Source of the DNA: Tsukamurella paurometabola DSM 20162 | GTDB lineage: Bacteria; Actinomycetota; Actinomycetes; Mycobacteriales; Mycobacteriaceae | Length of the DNA: 64,000 nt | NCBI RefSeq assembly: GCF_000092225.1 | Contig: NC_014158.1 | Span: forward strand, 3,534,001 to 3,598,000 | Direction of reading: 5' to 3' | Shown here: in pieces, positions 38,959 through 61,701 of the stretch | How the letters are laid out: each line of letters begins with the position of its first letter | Position numbering within the stretch: position 1 is the first letter of the stretch | Program-made: the position numbers and the translations under genes | Notes under the pieces: generated by a model | Databases searched by the model: none | Seen by the model: only the letters and a program-made list of their open reading frames with translations | Told to the model about the DNA's origin: nothing

Positions 38959-41900
38959 CGGGCCGCCTCCTCTGCGTCGTTCGCGGCGCGGATCAGGTCC
39001 GCGATGTCCATCTCGTCCACGTCGAGCAGGTCGTCCGCCGGCGTCGTGAGGTCCACCGACGTCCCCCGACCTGGCGATGGGGCCGTTCGGTCGACCGATG
39101 GTGCGGTGGGCTCCTCGCTGCCTTCAAGCAGCCGCCCTGTGATGTACCGGGCCAGCGCGGTGACCGTGGGGTGGTCGAAGACCATGGTCACGGGGAGCGG
39201 GATACCGGTCGCTGCGCGCAGCCGGTTGCGGGTGTCGATCGCGGTCAGCGAGTCGATGCCCACATCCCGGAAGGCCCTTTCGGTATCGACCTCGCCGGGA
39301 TCGAGACGCAACACCGCGGCGATCGTGTCGCGGACCACGTCGCTGACGACTGCATCGCGTTCACGATCCGGCAGGTCGAGCACCCTGCGCGCGAGATCGG
39401 GCAGTTCTCCGCCGGAACGTGATTCGCCGGCATCCGGTACACCGCCGCGGGGCAGCTCGTCGAAGAGGCCACTGGAGCGGGCAGAGGTGAAGACCGGCAG
39501 GAACCGTTCCCAGTCGACGGCCGCGATCACCTCGACCGGCTGCGGGTCGCCACCGAGAACGGCACCGAGTTCGCGCAGTGATCGGGACGGATCCATGAAT
39601 GGGATCCCCCGGGCGGCCAGTTGCTCACGGACCAGATTCGCAGCCATCCCTCCGCCGTCCGCCGGGTCCCAGATGCCCCACACGATCGATACGGCGTCTC
39701 GTCCGGCGGCACGCCTACCGCGCGCGAGCGCATCGAGGTAGGCGTTGGCGCTGGCGTAGGCGCCGTGGGATCCACTGCCCCACACCGCCGAGATCGAGGA
39801 GAACAGCACGAAGTCCTCGACATCCGGGAACACCGCGTCCAGGGCCCGGGCACCGTCGATCTTCGCGTGCGCGGTCGCTGCGAACTCCGCCGCGTCGGTG
39901 TCGATGAGATCCGCAAGGGTCCCGCCACCGGCGAGATGGAAGACGGAGGTGATCGGCGTTCCGGCGGCGGCGTACTCGTCGCGGATCCGGACCAGCGCGT
40001 CGGTATCGGAGGCATCGGCGGCCACGATCCGCGGCTGCGCACCTGCGGCGGCGAGCTCGTCGGCCAGGTCGGCCGCGCCGGGTGCGGCCTCACCCCGGCG
40101 GCTGAGCAGGATCATCCGTGGAGCGCCGCGGGCGGCCAGCCAGCGGGTGAGTTGGCCACCGATGCCACCGGTGGCGCCGGTGATCAGGACGGTCCCGCGT
40201 GGCGTCCAGTCACCGGTTCGCGGTCCGCTCCCGGGGAACGGCCCGGCGAGCAGGCGGCGCACCCCGATCTCGCCGGCCGATGGCGTGCGCAGCGAGACCT
40301 GATCGTGTTCACCCCTCAGAGCCGCGAGGAGTCGGTCGGCGTCCAGGGCGCCGTCGGGCAGATCGACGGTGCCACCGATGTGGTTCGGGAATTCCAAAGC
40401 GGCGACGCGGATCAGCGCGAACGCGGCGGCGACGTCCGGGGCGCTTTCGTCACCGGCGAACCAGAGCGGATGAGCGGGTCCCCGGATGTGCCGGGACACC
40501 AGTTCGAAGGCCTCGGCGAGCGCCGGTGGAACCGACTGTGCGCCGCCGTGGGCCGTGGGCTCAGCCTCGCCGCCGAGCAGCACCAGGGATGCATCGGCAG
40601 CGGGTGCATCCGTTCGCCATTCGCCGATCCGGCAGGTGGTGACGGCGGCACCCGCGGCCCGCAGTGCGTCGGCCGCGCCGGTGCGGTGGTGATCGGTGAT
40701 CACGGTCACGGTGCCGGGCAGTGATCCGGTCGATGCCGCAACGGGCAGGTAGGCGACGCGGTAGCGCCACTCGTCGACGGATCCGATCGGGTTGGGCGCG
40801 TACCGGTTCAGGGCCGCGCGTCCGTCCGGAAGCCAGTACCGGCGAGTACTGAACCGGTACGTCGGTAGGTCGACGATGCGCGGCGCGTACGCGGCGAGCG
40901 CACGCGCCCAGTCCACGGCACCGCCGGCGGCATGCACCTGTCCCAGCGAGTACCAGATCTGGTCGAGACCGCCCCGGTCGCGGGCGAGAGTGCCCACGAC
41001 CGCCACATCGTCCGCTCCGCCGAGTGTGTCTGCCGTCTCGCCGATCGCGGTGAGCAGCAGCGGATGCGGGCTGACCTCGATGAAGAGTCCGTAGCCGTCG
41101 GTGATCGCTCGGCGCACTGCTGTCGCGAATTCGACTGTATTCCGGAGATTCTCGAACCAGTACCCGCCGCCGAGCGCCTCGGTGGCGATGGGCTCGCCGG
41201 TGCGGCCGGCCACCGTGGAGTAGAACTCGGAGTCGGGCGCGTCCCGGGCGACGATGTCACCGGTCGCGGCGGTGAGGGCGGTGGCGATCTCGTCGACCTG
41301 CTCGGAATGCGAGGCGTAATCCACCGGGATCATCCGCGTGCGGATGCCGTCCGCTTCCGCGGTATCGGCGTAGCGTCGTAACGCGTCGGCAGCACCCGCG
41401 AGCACCACCGACCCGGCACCGTTCTCGGCGGCGAGCTGGACGCCGGGGATCAGCCGACGCAATGCTTCCTCCCGGTTCGCACCGAGGGCGAGCATCCCTC
41501 CCCGACCGGACAGCCGTGTCAGAAGGCGGCTGCGGGTGGCCACCAGGCGGGCACCGTCGGCGAGCGAGAGCGCACCGATCACGCAGGCGGCAGCGATCTC
41601 GCCCTGGCTGTGGCCGATCACGGCGGCCGGGCGCACCCCGGCCGCCGCCCACACCTCGGCGAGGGACACCATGGTCGCCCAGAGGATCGGTTGCACGCGG
41701 CTCACGTCCTCGAGCCACGCCCCCTCCGGATCGGCGACGGTGTCGCTGAGGTCGAAATCGACGTGCGGTGCGAGCGCCTCGGCGCACTGCTCCCACCGGT
41801 GGGCGAACGCCGGACAGTCACGCAGCAGGCCCGCGGCCATACCGGCCCACTGGCCGCCCTGGCCGGGGAAGACGAAAACGGGACCGAGGCGGTCGCGCGC

Positions 41901-43676
41901 AGTGTCGACGGCGACCACGCCGGGCTCGGGAACGGCCTCGGAGCGGGCGAGTCCGGCGAGCCGCTCGCGGAGTCGTGCTGGGCCGCCGGTGATCACGACG
42001 CGGTGCGGGTGCTGGGTGCGGCCGGCGAGCGAGAGCGCCAGATCGGCGCAATAGCGTTCCCGCGCGACGTCGTCGTCCGGATGGTCGGCGGCGAAGGCGG
42101 AATCGACCTCGGTGAGCAGCGCCTGCGCCTGCGCCGGGAGGGCGGCCGCGGACCGGGCCGACAGTGGCCACGCCAGAGCGCCGCGTCCGACCCCGGTGGA
42201 CGACAGTATCTCGGGATCCGGTCCGGTGGGCTCGGGGACCGGTGGGGCGTCGGCGACGATCACGTGCGCGTTGGTCCCGCTGGCGCCGAAGGCGGAGATA
42301 CCGGCGCGGCGACGACGCCCGGGCGTCGCGGACCACGGGCGGGGCGCGGTGAGCAGTTCGACGGCGCCCTGCGACCAGTCCACCTTGGTGCTGGGCGCGT
42401 CCACGTGCAGTGTGCGGGGCAGAGACCCGTGGGTCAGTGCGAGGGTCATCTTGATGAGTCCGGCGACACCGGCAGCGGCGGCCGAGTGCCCGACATTCGA
42501 TTTGAACGATCCCAGCAGCAGCGGGCGACGGCGCGCAGGTGCCGCACCGTAGGTCTGGAGCAAGGCGGTCGCCTCGATCGGATCACCGAGGACCGTGCCC
42601 GTTCCGTGCGCCTCGACCGCATCGATGTCCGCCGGGTCGAGGCCGGCGTCGCGGAGGGCCGCGGTGATCACATCGCGCTGCGCGGACACGCTCGGAGCGG
42701 TGAGGCCGTTGCTCGCACCGTCCTGGTTGACGGCGGAGCCCTCGATGACCGCGAGCACCCGGCGGCCGTCCCGCTGGGCCTCGCTCAGAGGCTGGAGCAC
42801 GACGGCGGCGATGCCCTCGGACCATGCGGTGCCGTCGGCGTCGTCCGAGAAGGACCGGCAGCGACCGCTGGGGCTCAGCGCCCCCTGCGCGCTGAACTCG
42901 GTGAAGCCCTCGGGGGTGGACATCACCGTGGTGCCGGCCACGAGCGCCATGGTGCACTCGCCCTGGCGCAGTGCCCGCACGGCGAGGTGCGTCGCCACCA
43001 GCGATGACGAGCACATGGTGTCGACGGTGATCGCCGGGCCGGTGAGGCCGAGGGTGTAGGAGATGCGCCCGGCGGAGGCAGCCCCGGAGCGGCCGATCAT
43101 CGCGTTGCCCTCGATATCGGTGGGCCAGGTGGCGCGGTCCCGCGCGTAGTCGTGGTCAGTGGCGCCCAGGTAGACGCCGACCCGCTCACCGGCGAGGGAG
43201 GTGGGGTCGATGCGCGCGTGCTCGATGGCCTCCCAACCGGTGTGCAGCAGGAGCCGCTGCTGCGGATCCATGGCGAGCGCCTCACGGGGCGAGATCCCGA
43301 AGAATTCGGCGTCGAACTCCGCGACATCGGACAGGAAGCTGCCTGCGTCCACGTAGCTGGTGCCGGGCTCCCGCTCACCGGAGCGCGGGTCATCCCCCGC
43401 CGGTGGCCGGTACAGGCCGGCGAGATCCCATCCCCGGTCCGTGGGGAACGAGCCGACCAGGTCGGCGCCCCGCTCCAGTGCCGACCACATCTGCGCTGGT
43501 CCGTGGATGCCGGGGAACCGGATGCCGATCCCGACGATCGCGATGGGATCGCCAGATTCACTCCGGCGGCCGTCACCGCCGCCCGCCGTGGCCTCGGCGA
43601 GTTCGCGGCGCACCACTCGCAGTTCGGCGAGAGTGCGCTTGAGGTAGTCGCGCAGCTTGGCTTCCTGCTCGCTCAT
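38955..43676 (-). CDS. Modular PKS, extension module 4 (KS-AT-KR-ACP)
   Basis: 1573 residues with an N-terminal coiled docking helix (KLRDYLKRTLAELRVVRRELAE). KS carries Cys near 222, in DTMCSSSLVA rather than the usual DTACSSS. AT has GHSQGE (Ser near 689) and DYASH (near 789), predicting methylmalonyl-CoA. KR has TGATGGIG (near 1166), FSSISAVWGSGSHGAYASAN and no LDD motif (FHLAGGGTLADL), which suggests A-type stereochemistry. ACP reads VGIDSLTAIDT (near 1476). It reduces the keto group left by module 3's substrate chain to a hydroxyl. Its ATG is 3 bp after module 3's stop and its own stop overlaps the next gene. Confidence 0.95.
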   Translation of the reverse strand: MSEQEAKLRDYLKRTLAELRVVRRELAEATAGGGDGRRSESGDPIAIVGIGIRFPGIHGPAQMWSALERGADLVGSFPTDRGWDLAGLYRPPAGDDPRSGEREPGTSYVDAGSFLSDVAEFDAEFFGISPREALAMDPQQRLLLHTGWEAIEHARIDPTSLAGERVGVYLGATDHDYARDRATWPTDIEGNAMIGRSGAASAGRISYTLGLTGPAITVDTMCSSSLVATHLAVRALRQGECTMALVAGTTVMSTPEGFTEFSAQGALSPSGRCRSFSDDADGTAWSEGIAAVVLQPLSEAQRDGRRVLAVIEGSAVNQDGASNGLTAPSVSAQRDVITAALRDAGLDPADIDAVEAHGTGTVLGDPIEATALLQTYGAAPARRRPLLLGSFKSNVGHSAAAAGVAGLIKMTLALTHGSLPRTLHVDAPSTKVDWSQGAVELLTAPRPWSATPGRRRRAGISAFGASGTNAHVIVADAPPVPEPTGPDPEILSSTGVGRGALAWPLSARSAAALPAQAQALLTEVDSAFAADHPDDDVARERYCADLALSLAGRTQHPHRVVITGGPARLRERLAGLARSEAVPEPGVVAVDTARDRLGPVFVFPGQGGQWAGMAAGLLRDCPAFAHRWEQCAEALAPHVDFDLSDTVADPEGAWLEDVSRVQPILWATMVSLAEVWAAAGVRPAAVIGHSQGEIAAACVIGALSLADGARLVATRSRLLTRLSGRGGMLALGANREEALRRLIPGVQLAAENGAGSVVLAGAADALRRYADTAEADGIRTRMIPVDYASHSEQVDEIATALTAATGDIVARDAPDSEFYSTVAGRTGEPIATEALGGGYWFENLRNTVEFATAVRRAITDGYGLFIEVSPHPLLLTAIGETADTLGGADDVAVVGTLARDRGGLDQIWYSLGQVHAAGGAVDWARALAAYAPRIVDLPTYRFSTRRYWLPDGRAALNRYAPNPIGSVDEWRYRVAYLPVAASTGSLPGTVTVITDHHRTGAADALRAAGAAVTTCRIGEWRTDAPAADASLVLLGGEAEPTAHGGAQSVPPALAEAFELVSRHIRGPAHPLWFAGDESAPDVAAAFALIRVAALEFPNHIGGTVDLPDGALDADRLLAALRGEHDQVSLRTPSAGEIGVRRLLAGPFPGSGPRTGDWTPRGTVLITGATGGIGGQLTRWLAARGAPRMILLSRRGEAAPGAADLADELAAAGAQPRIVAADASDTDALVRIRDEYAAAGTPITSVFHLAGGGTLADLIDTDAAEFAATAHAKIDGARALDAVFPDVEDFVLFSSISAVWGSGSHGAYASANAYLDALARGRRAAGRDAVSIVWGIWDPADGGGMAANLVREQLAARGIPFMDPSRSLRELGAVLGGDPQPVEVIAAVDWERFLPVFTSARSSGLFDELPRGGVPDAGESRSGGELPDLARRVLDLPDRERDAVVSDVVRDTIAAVLRLDPGEVDTERAFRDVGIDSLTAIDTRNRLRAATGIPLPVTMVFDHPTVTALARYITGRLLEGSEEPTAPSVDRTAPSPGRGTSVDLTTPADDLLDVDEMDIADLIRAANDAEEAAR

Positions 43677-43679
43677 GGG

Positions 43680-46600
43680 TCATCCCAACTCTCGGTCGAG
43701 GGCGGCGAAGATGTCGTCGTCGTCGACCTCGGTGAGTTGCGCCAACTCGGCGAGGATCGCGGCATCCTGGCTGCGCGATGCACCGGTTTGCTCCGTCGCG
43801 CTCGATTCGGTTCCGGCCGCTGGAGCGTCGGCTTCTCCGGTGAGACGGCTGTGAACGTGCTCTGCGAGGGCGGCGGGAGTCGGGAACTCGAAGGCGATCG
43901 TGGTCGACAGCGCGAGTCCGGTTCGCGCGCTGAGCGCGGTGCGCAGTGCCACTGCGGCCAGAGATCCCACCCCGAGGTCGAGGAACGAGCGGTCGGCGGC
44001 GAGATCGGATGCGGCATCGGCTCCCAGCGCGCTCGCGAGCGCCTCCAGGACGACGGCGACCACCGCGCGCCGGCCACGGGCCGCACCGAGACTCCGGATT
44101 TCCGCGGCGAACGCGGCAGCTTCGTGATCGGAGCTCTCCGAACCGGAATCGTCCGGCTCCGGCAGGTCGAGCGTGGCGGCGCCGCCGATGTCGTCGCCTC
44201 CTTCGCCGCCGGTGCGACGGGGTGGGGTGTACCAGTACCGGCGGTGCTCGAACGGGTAGTGCGGCACATCGGTCGGTCGTCCGCCGGCGAGGTATCCGGC
44301 GAAGTCGACCGGGAGACCGGCGCAGTAGGCATCGGCGAGTGAGCGGAGGAAGTCGTCGGAGGAGCCCTGATCACGGCGCAGGGTGGCCAGCACCGCGGTG
44401 GGTGTCGATGCGCACTGCTCCAAGGTGGACAGCAGGGCGATGTTGAGCACGGGGTGGGGGCTGATCTCGACGAAGGCGCGGTGGCCGCGGTCGTGGGCGG
44501 CGGTCACGGCGTCCTGCAGCAGCACCGGGTTCCTCAGGTTGGCGAACCAGTAGTCGGAATCCATTCGGGCGGTATCGATCTCCGTTCCGGTGACCGTGGA
44601 GAAGAAAGGGGTCGCCGTGGAGCGGGCCGTGACCGGGCCGATGTCCCGGCGCAGCCGCTCGCGCAGCTGGTCCATCTGTCGCCCGTGGGAGGCGTAATCC
44701 ACATCGATGATCCAGCACCGGATGTCGCGGGCGAGGAGTTCGCTGCGCAGCCGCTCGAGCTGGTCGGATGGCCCCGAGACCACCGTCGAGGTGGGTCCGT
44801 TCCGGCCTGCGATATCGATGTCCCAGTGGCGGGACGCGAGCAGGTCCTCGACGACGCCCGGAGCGGCTGCGATCGCCGCCATACCGCCGTTCCCACAGGC
44901 GGGTACCAGGGCGCGACTGCGCACCGCAACGATACGGGCACCGTCGTCCAGGGACAGGGCTCCGGCGACGACGGCGGCGGCGATCTCACCCTGGCTGTGG
45001 CCGATCAACGCGGTGGGCCGCACCCCGTGTGCGGCCCACAAGTGGGCCAGCGACACCATCATGGCGAAGAGCGTGGGTTGGACGGTGTCCACCGTGGCGG
45101 CGGCCCGAAGCCCTTCGTAGGGCGAGTGATCGGTGTATTCGGCGAGGGCGGCCGCGCACTGCGCGAACCGTTCGGCGAAGATCGGGGACCCCTCGAGCAG
45201 GTCGGTTCCCATACCGGCCCACTGCGCACCCTGGCCGGGGAAGAGGAAGACCGGCCGGGGTTCGGCGAGCGCGCGCACGGTGGCCGGTGGTGTTCGGAGG
45301 GCGGCGACGGCCGCGGGAGCGGAATCCGCGAGGACCACTGCCCGCTCCTCGTGATGCGCCCGGGTGGTGATCTGAGAGAAGGCGAGATCGCGCAGGAGGC
45401 CCGCCCCTTCGGCTCCGGCTGCTTCCGAAAGGCGTGCGGCGAGCGCCTGCGCGGCGCGGCGCGCTGCCGCGGTGGTGCGGCCCGAGTAGACCACCGGTAC
45501 GATCGCTCGGGGCACGGCCTGGACACCGGCGTCGCCGATCGGATCGCCGGGGGCCTGTTCCACGATCAGATGCACGTTGGTGCCGCTGATTCCGAAGCCG
45601 GAGACGCCCACTCGGCGCTCCCGGCCCGCATCCGGGAATCGCTGTTCCCGGGTGAGCAGTTCGACGGCCCCGGACGACCAGTCGACGACGCCCGAGGGTG
45701 TACCGCTGTGCAGCGATGGGGGCAGGACGCCGGTACCGACCATGAACGCCGCCTTGATCAGGCTCCCAGCACCTGCGGCGGCCTGAGTATGCCCGATGTT
45801 GGGTTTGATCGACCCGAGCCACAGGGGACGTCCGGGCGGGCGGCCCTGCCCGTAGGTACCCAGCACCGCGGACGCCTCGATCGGGTCTCCCAGGACAGTT
45901 CCCGTGCCGTGCGCTTCGACGGCGTCGACGTCCTCGGCCGCCAGGCCCGCAGCGTGGAGAGCGGCCGTGATCACCGCCCGCTGCGCCGCCCCGCTCGGGG
46001 CCGTCATACCGTTACTGGCGCCGTCCTGGTTGACGGCGCCGGCGCGAATGACCGCGTGAACCCGGCGTCCTTGGGCCATGGCATCCGAGAGTCGCTGCAG
46101 GACGACGACTCCGGCGCCTTCTCCCCATCCGGTTCCGTCCGCGGTCGCGGAGAAGGACTTGCAGCGCCCGTCGGCGGCCAGCCCGCCCTGTCGGGTGAAC
46201 TCGGCGAAGACGCCGGGGGTGGACATCACCGTGATTCCACCTGCGAGCGCGAGATCGGATTCGCGCGATCGCAGCGCCGCCATGGCCAGGTGCACCGCGT
46301 AGAGCGCCGAGGAGCATGCGGTGTCGAGTGTGACCGCCGGTCCGGTCAGACCGAGGAGGTAACTGATCCGGCCCGACAGCACGCTGGTCACGTTGCCGGT
46401 CACCAGGTGTCCGGCGAGACCGTCGCCGGCGCCCAGGTAGTCGCCACCGTAGCCGAACGACGTGGCGCCGAGGTACACCGCGGTTCGGCTGCCGCGCAAC
46501 GACCGTGGGTCGATGCGCGCGTCTTCGATGGCCTCCCAGGCGATCTCCAGCGCGTGCCGCTGCTGCGGGTCCATGGCGGTCGCCTCGTATCCGCCGATGC

Positions 46601-46909
46601 CGAAGAAGCCTGCGTCGAAGCCCGCGGCGTCGCGGAGGAAGGATCCGCGCCGGCTCGCGCTGTCGAACTCCGGCCAGCCCCGGTCGGTCGGGAAGTTCTC
46701 GACGGTTTCCTCGCCCGCACACGCGGCCTCCCACAGATCTGTGGGCGAGTCGATACCTCCGCCGAAGCGGCAGCCCATTCCCACGATGGCGATGGGCTCG
46801 TTCGCGGCGGCACGGAGCCCGCGGAGATCGTCGCGGGCCTGCTTGAGGTCGACCGCCGCCTTCTTGAGGCGGTCGAGGAGCTGTGCTGCGGTGATCTCGG
46901 AGGCTTCGC

Positions 46910-46913
<4 letters not shown>
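43680..46913 (-). CDS. Modular PKS, extension module 3 (KS-AT-ACP, no ketoreductase)
   Basis: 1077 residues from ATG 46913, overlapping the upstream PKS stop by ATGA; longer frame versions are antisense-free overlap only. Domains: docking helix (QLLDRLKKAAVDLKQARDDLR), KS (DTACSSALYAVHLA, Cys near 198), AT (GHSQGE near 639; DVDYASH: methylmalonyl-CoA), then a linker of about 70 acidic residues straight to the ACP. No reductive domain is present, so the keto group is kept. The ACP attachment site reads LGVGSLAAVAL (Ser984), with Gly in place of the near-invariant Asp before Ser. Whether this ACP is fully loaded deserves a check; the serine itself is present. Confidence 0.94.
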
Positions 46914-59671
<12,758 letters not shown>

Positions 59672-60205
59672 CGCCACTCCCACGCCGGGTTCTCCACCCA
59701 CCACAGGCCGCCGCCCTCCGCCCCCGCGACAGGGGTCGTCGCCGGGCATCGGGGCGTGCGAAGACGCGCGCGGGAACTACACATGCATGAACCTATCCGG
59801 GAACATCGTCGTGCCGGTCATGGGCTGCGGGCCGTACGTAGTACAGGCGGTCGAACGTGAACCGATGCTAGGACAAGAAACTCTGCGCCGCTACAGATGA
59901 AATCGCCACGAATCGGACAGTCCGTGACCCCGATCCCATCGGCCTGGCGAGTTGACCTCGAGTCCACTCAGACTTAACTAGACGTTAATAATTAGGACCG
60001 AAAAATACATCTGGGGCTCATTTTCGCCCGTCGACTCCTCCCCTCCTGTCCGTTTTGCCAGCCTCGCCTGACCGCCGCATGAGCACGCATCGTGCTGCAA
60101 CCTAACTATTGCGCCTGACCGATCGGTTGACTATGTTGGCCTGTGTCGTTGGATCCGTCGATCCACACGAGCCGCGGTTCTCGACCCATGGAAGGTGGCT
60201 TCCCA
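59672..60205. promoter_or_regulatory. Divergent control region between PKS and deoxysugar operons
   Basis: About 530 bp with no gene I can support. It is noticeably AT-richer around 59970-60015 (TAGACGTTAATAATTAGG and AAAAATACATC) than its surroundings, as expected for promoters. Possible boxes for the sugar operon include TTGACT at 60128-60133, preceded by a perfect 10-bp palindrome ACCGATCGGT (60118-60127). No -35/-10 pair is convincing on either strand. It must drive transcription both ways, since the first genes on each side are divergent. Confidence 0.5.
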
Positions 60206-60397
60206 GTGAGCGTGGAGCGGCCAGAACGAGGCGTCACCAAACTGCGGACGGATGACAGAGCCTTACCCATCCGTATCGCTCAGTCGGCGTGGGCGGTCGA
60301 TGGGATCATCACTACTCAGGCCCAATTCTGGACGTGGCTCGATGAACGCAACAGAATTTCCGCAGCCATATCGAAAGAATCCCATTTCATGATTTGA
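60206..60397 (+). pseudogene. NDP-hexose 2,3-dehydratase, N-terminal part, separated by a frameshift
   Basis: From GTG 60206 (GGAAGG at 60190-60195 as ribosome site; ATG 60188 and GTG 60143 are alternatives) it encodes RIAQSAWAVDGIITTQ and FWTWLDERN. This matches the expected N-terminus of the 2,3-dehydratase family, before running out of frame to a stop at 60395-60397. In the frame of the next entry the same DNA reads NFRSHIERIPFHDLKGWNF, the family's usual continuation. The shift therefore lies near 60350-60357 (CAACAGAATTTCC); one extra A there would restore a single gene of about 500 codons. Confidence 0.75.
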
Positions 60398-61701
60398 AGG
60401 GGTGGAATTTCGATCCCGGGACGGGAAATCTCGGACACACCAGTGGGAAATTCTTCACCGTCGAGGGCCTCGCCGTCAGCGTGGAATCGGATGCGCCGGT
60501 CCCCCGCTGGTCACAGCCGATCATCAACCAGCCCGAGATAGGAATTCTCGGGATCATCATCAAGGAATTCGACGGGGTTCTCCACTGCCTGATGCAGGCG
60601 AAGATGGAGCCGGGCAACTGCAACGGTGTGCAATTGTCGCCGACGGTGCAGGCGACCCGGAGCAACTACACCCGCGTGCACGGTGGCAATGCCGTGCCCT
60701 ACCTCGAGTACTTCAGACAACCCCACGGACACCGGGTGATCGCCGATGTCCTTCAATCCGAGCAGGGGTCGTGGTTCTACCAGAAGCGCAACCGCAATGT
60801 GGTGGTCGAGGTGACGGACGATGTTCCGCTGCTGGAGGACTTCTGCTGGCTCACCATAGGCCAATTGCACTCGCTGCTCCTGGTCGACGATCTGGTGAAC
60901 ATGGACTCCAGGACGGTGTTGTCCTGTCTTCCGTTCTCGGGCAACGGATTGTCGAGCATGTACCCACTCGCGGTCGGCGCCTTCGACGCCGCGCTGGCAC
61001 GATCGAGCAGCAAGGACCGCGGCGCCATCCATACCACCGCCGAGATCCTCAGCTGGGTAACGGAATCCCGCAGCCGTGCCGAAGTATCGGCGGTCCGGAT
61101 GAATCTCGACGACGTCGTCGATTGGGAGCGATCCGACGACCGGATCTCGCACACCTCGGGGGCGTTCTTCGATGTCATGGCCGTGGAGGTCGAAGTACAG
61201 CGGAGGGAGGTTTCGGGCTGGACGCAGCCGATGATCGATCCGGTGGGCACCGGGATCATCGCCTTCCTGGTGCGCGACGTCGCCGATGTGTTGCACGTCC
61301 TGGTGAATGCGCGCACCGAACCGGGCTACCTCGATGTCAGTGAACTGGCGCCAACGGTCCAGTTCACACCCGAGAACTACGCACACCTTCCCGCCGAGGC
61401 GCTGCCGCCCTACGCAGACGCGGTACTGGCCGCGCCGCCGGAGCGGATCCGTTTCGACACCGTCCTGTCGGAAGAGGGCGGTCGCTTCTACCGGGCCCGT
61501 AATCGCTATCTCCTGGTCGAGGCACCGGAAGACTTGGAACCCGCGGCAGGCGAAGACTTCCGGTGGATGACGCTGCACCAGCTCGACGATCTGATCCGGC
61601 ACAGCCACTACGTGAACGTCCAGGCGCGCACACTCGTGGCGTGCCTGTACAGCCTGTGGGGCGCGTCGAACCGCACGCCGGTGGACCGGAGCGCTTCGTG
61701 A
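60394..61701 (+). CDS. NDP-hexose 2,3-dehydratase, main part (reading frame broken upstream)
   Basis: It encodes 435 residues from a TTG that is only the first start-like codon in frame; the true gene begins at 60206 in another frame. The family has two homologous halves, both visible: GWNFDPGTGNLGHTSGKFF with WSQPIINQPEIGILGII, and WERSDDRISHTSGAFFDV with WTQPMIDPVGTGIIAFLV. Each half carries AKMEPGN or ARTEPGY, then LSPTVQATRSNYTRVH or LAPTVQFTPENY. The enzyme removes the C2 hydroxyl of dTDP-4-keto-6-deoxyglucose, the first step to 2,6-dideoxysugars. Without a repaired N-terminus activity is doubtful. It overlaps the next gene by GTGA. Confidence 0.85.
   Translation: MKGWNFDPGTGNLGHTSGKFFTVEGLAVSVESDAPVPRWSQPIINQPEIGILGIIIKEFDGVLHCLMQAKMEPGNCNGVQLSPTVQATRSNYTRVHGGNAVPYLEYFRQPHGHRVIADVLQSEQGSWFYQKRNRNVVVEVTDDVPLLEDFCWLTIGQLHSLLLVDDLVNMDSRTVLSCLPFSGNGLSSMYPLAVGAFDAALARSSSKDRGAIHTTAEILSWVTESRSRAEVSAVRMNLDDVVDWERSDDRISHTSGAFFDVMAVEVEVQRREVSGWTQPMIDPVGTGIIAFLVRDVADVLHVLVNARTEPGYLDVSELAPTVQFTPENYAHLPAEALPPYADAVLAAPPERIRFDTVLSEEGGRFYRARNRYLLVEAPEDLEPAAGEDFRWMTLHQLDDLIRHSHYVNVQARTLVACLYSLWGASNRTPVDRSAS

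Noticed and set aside
60340-60400. Programmed -1 ribosomal frameshift in the 2,3-dehydratase
   Set aside because: No good X-XXY-YYZ slippery heptamer at the switch point and no clear downstream pseudoknot; the family is not known to use recoding. A one-base deletion or sequencing error is simpler.
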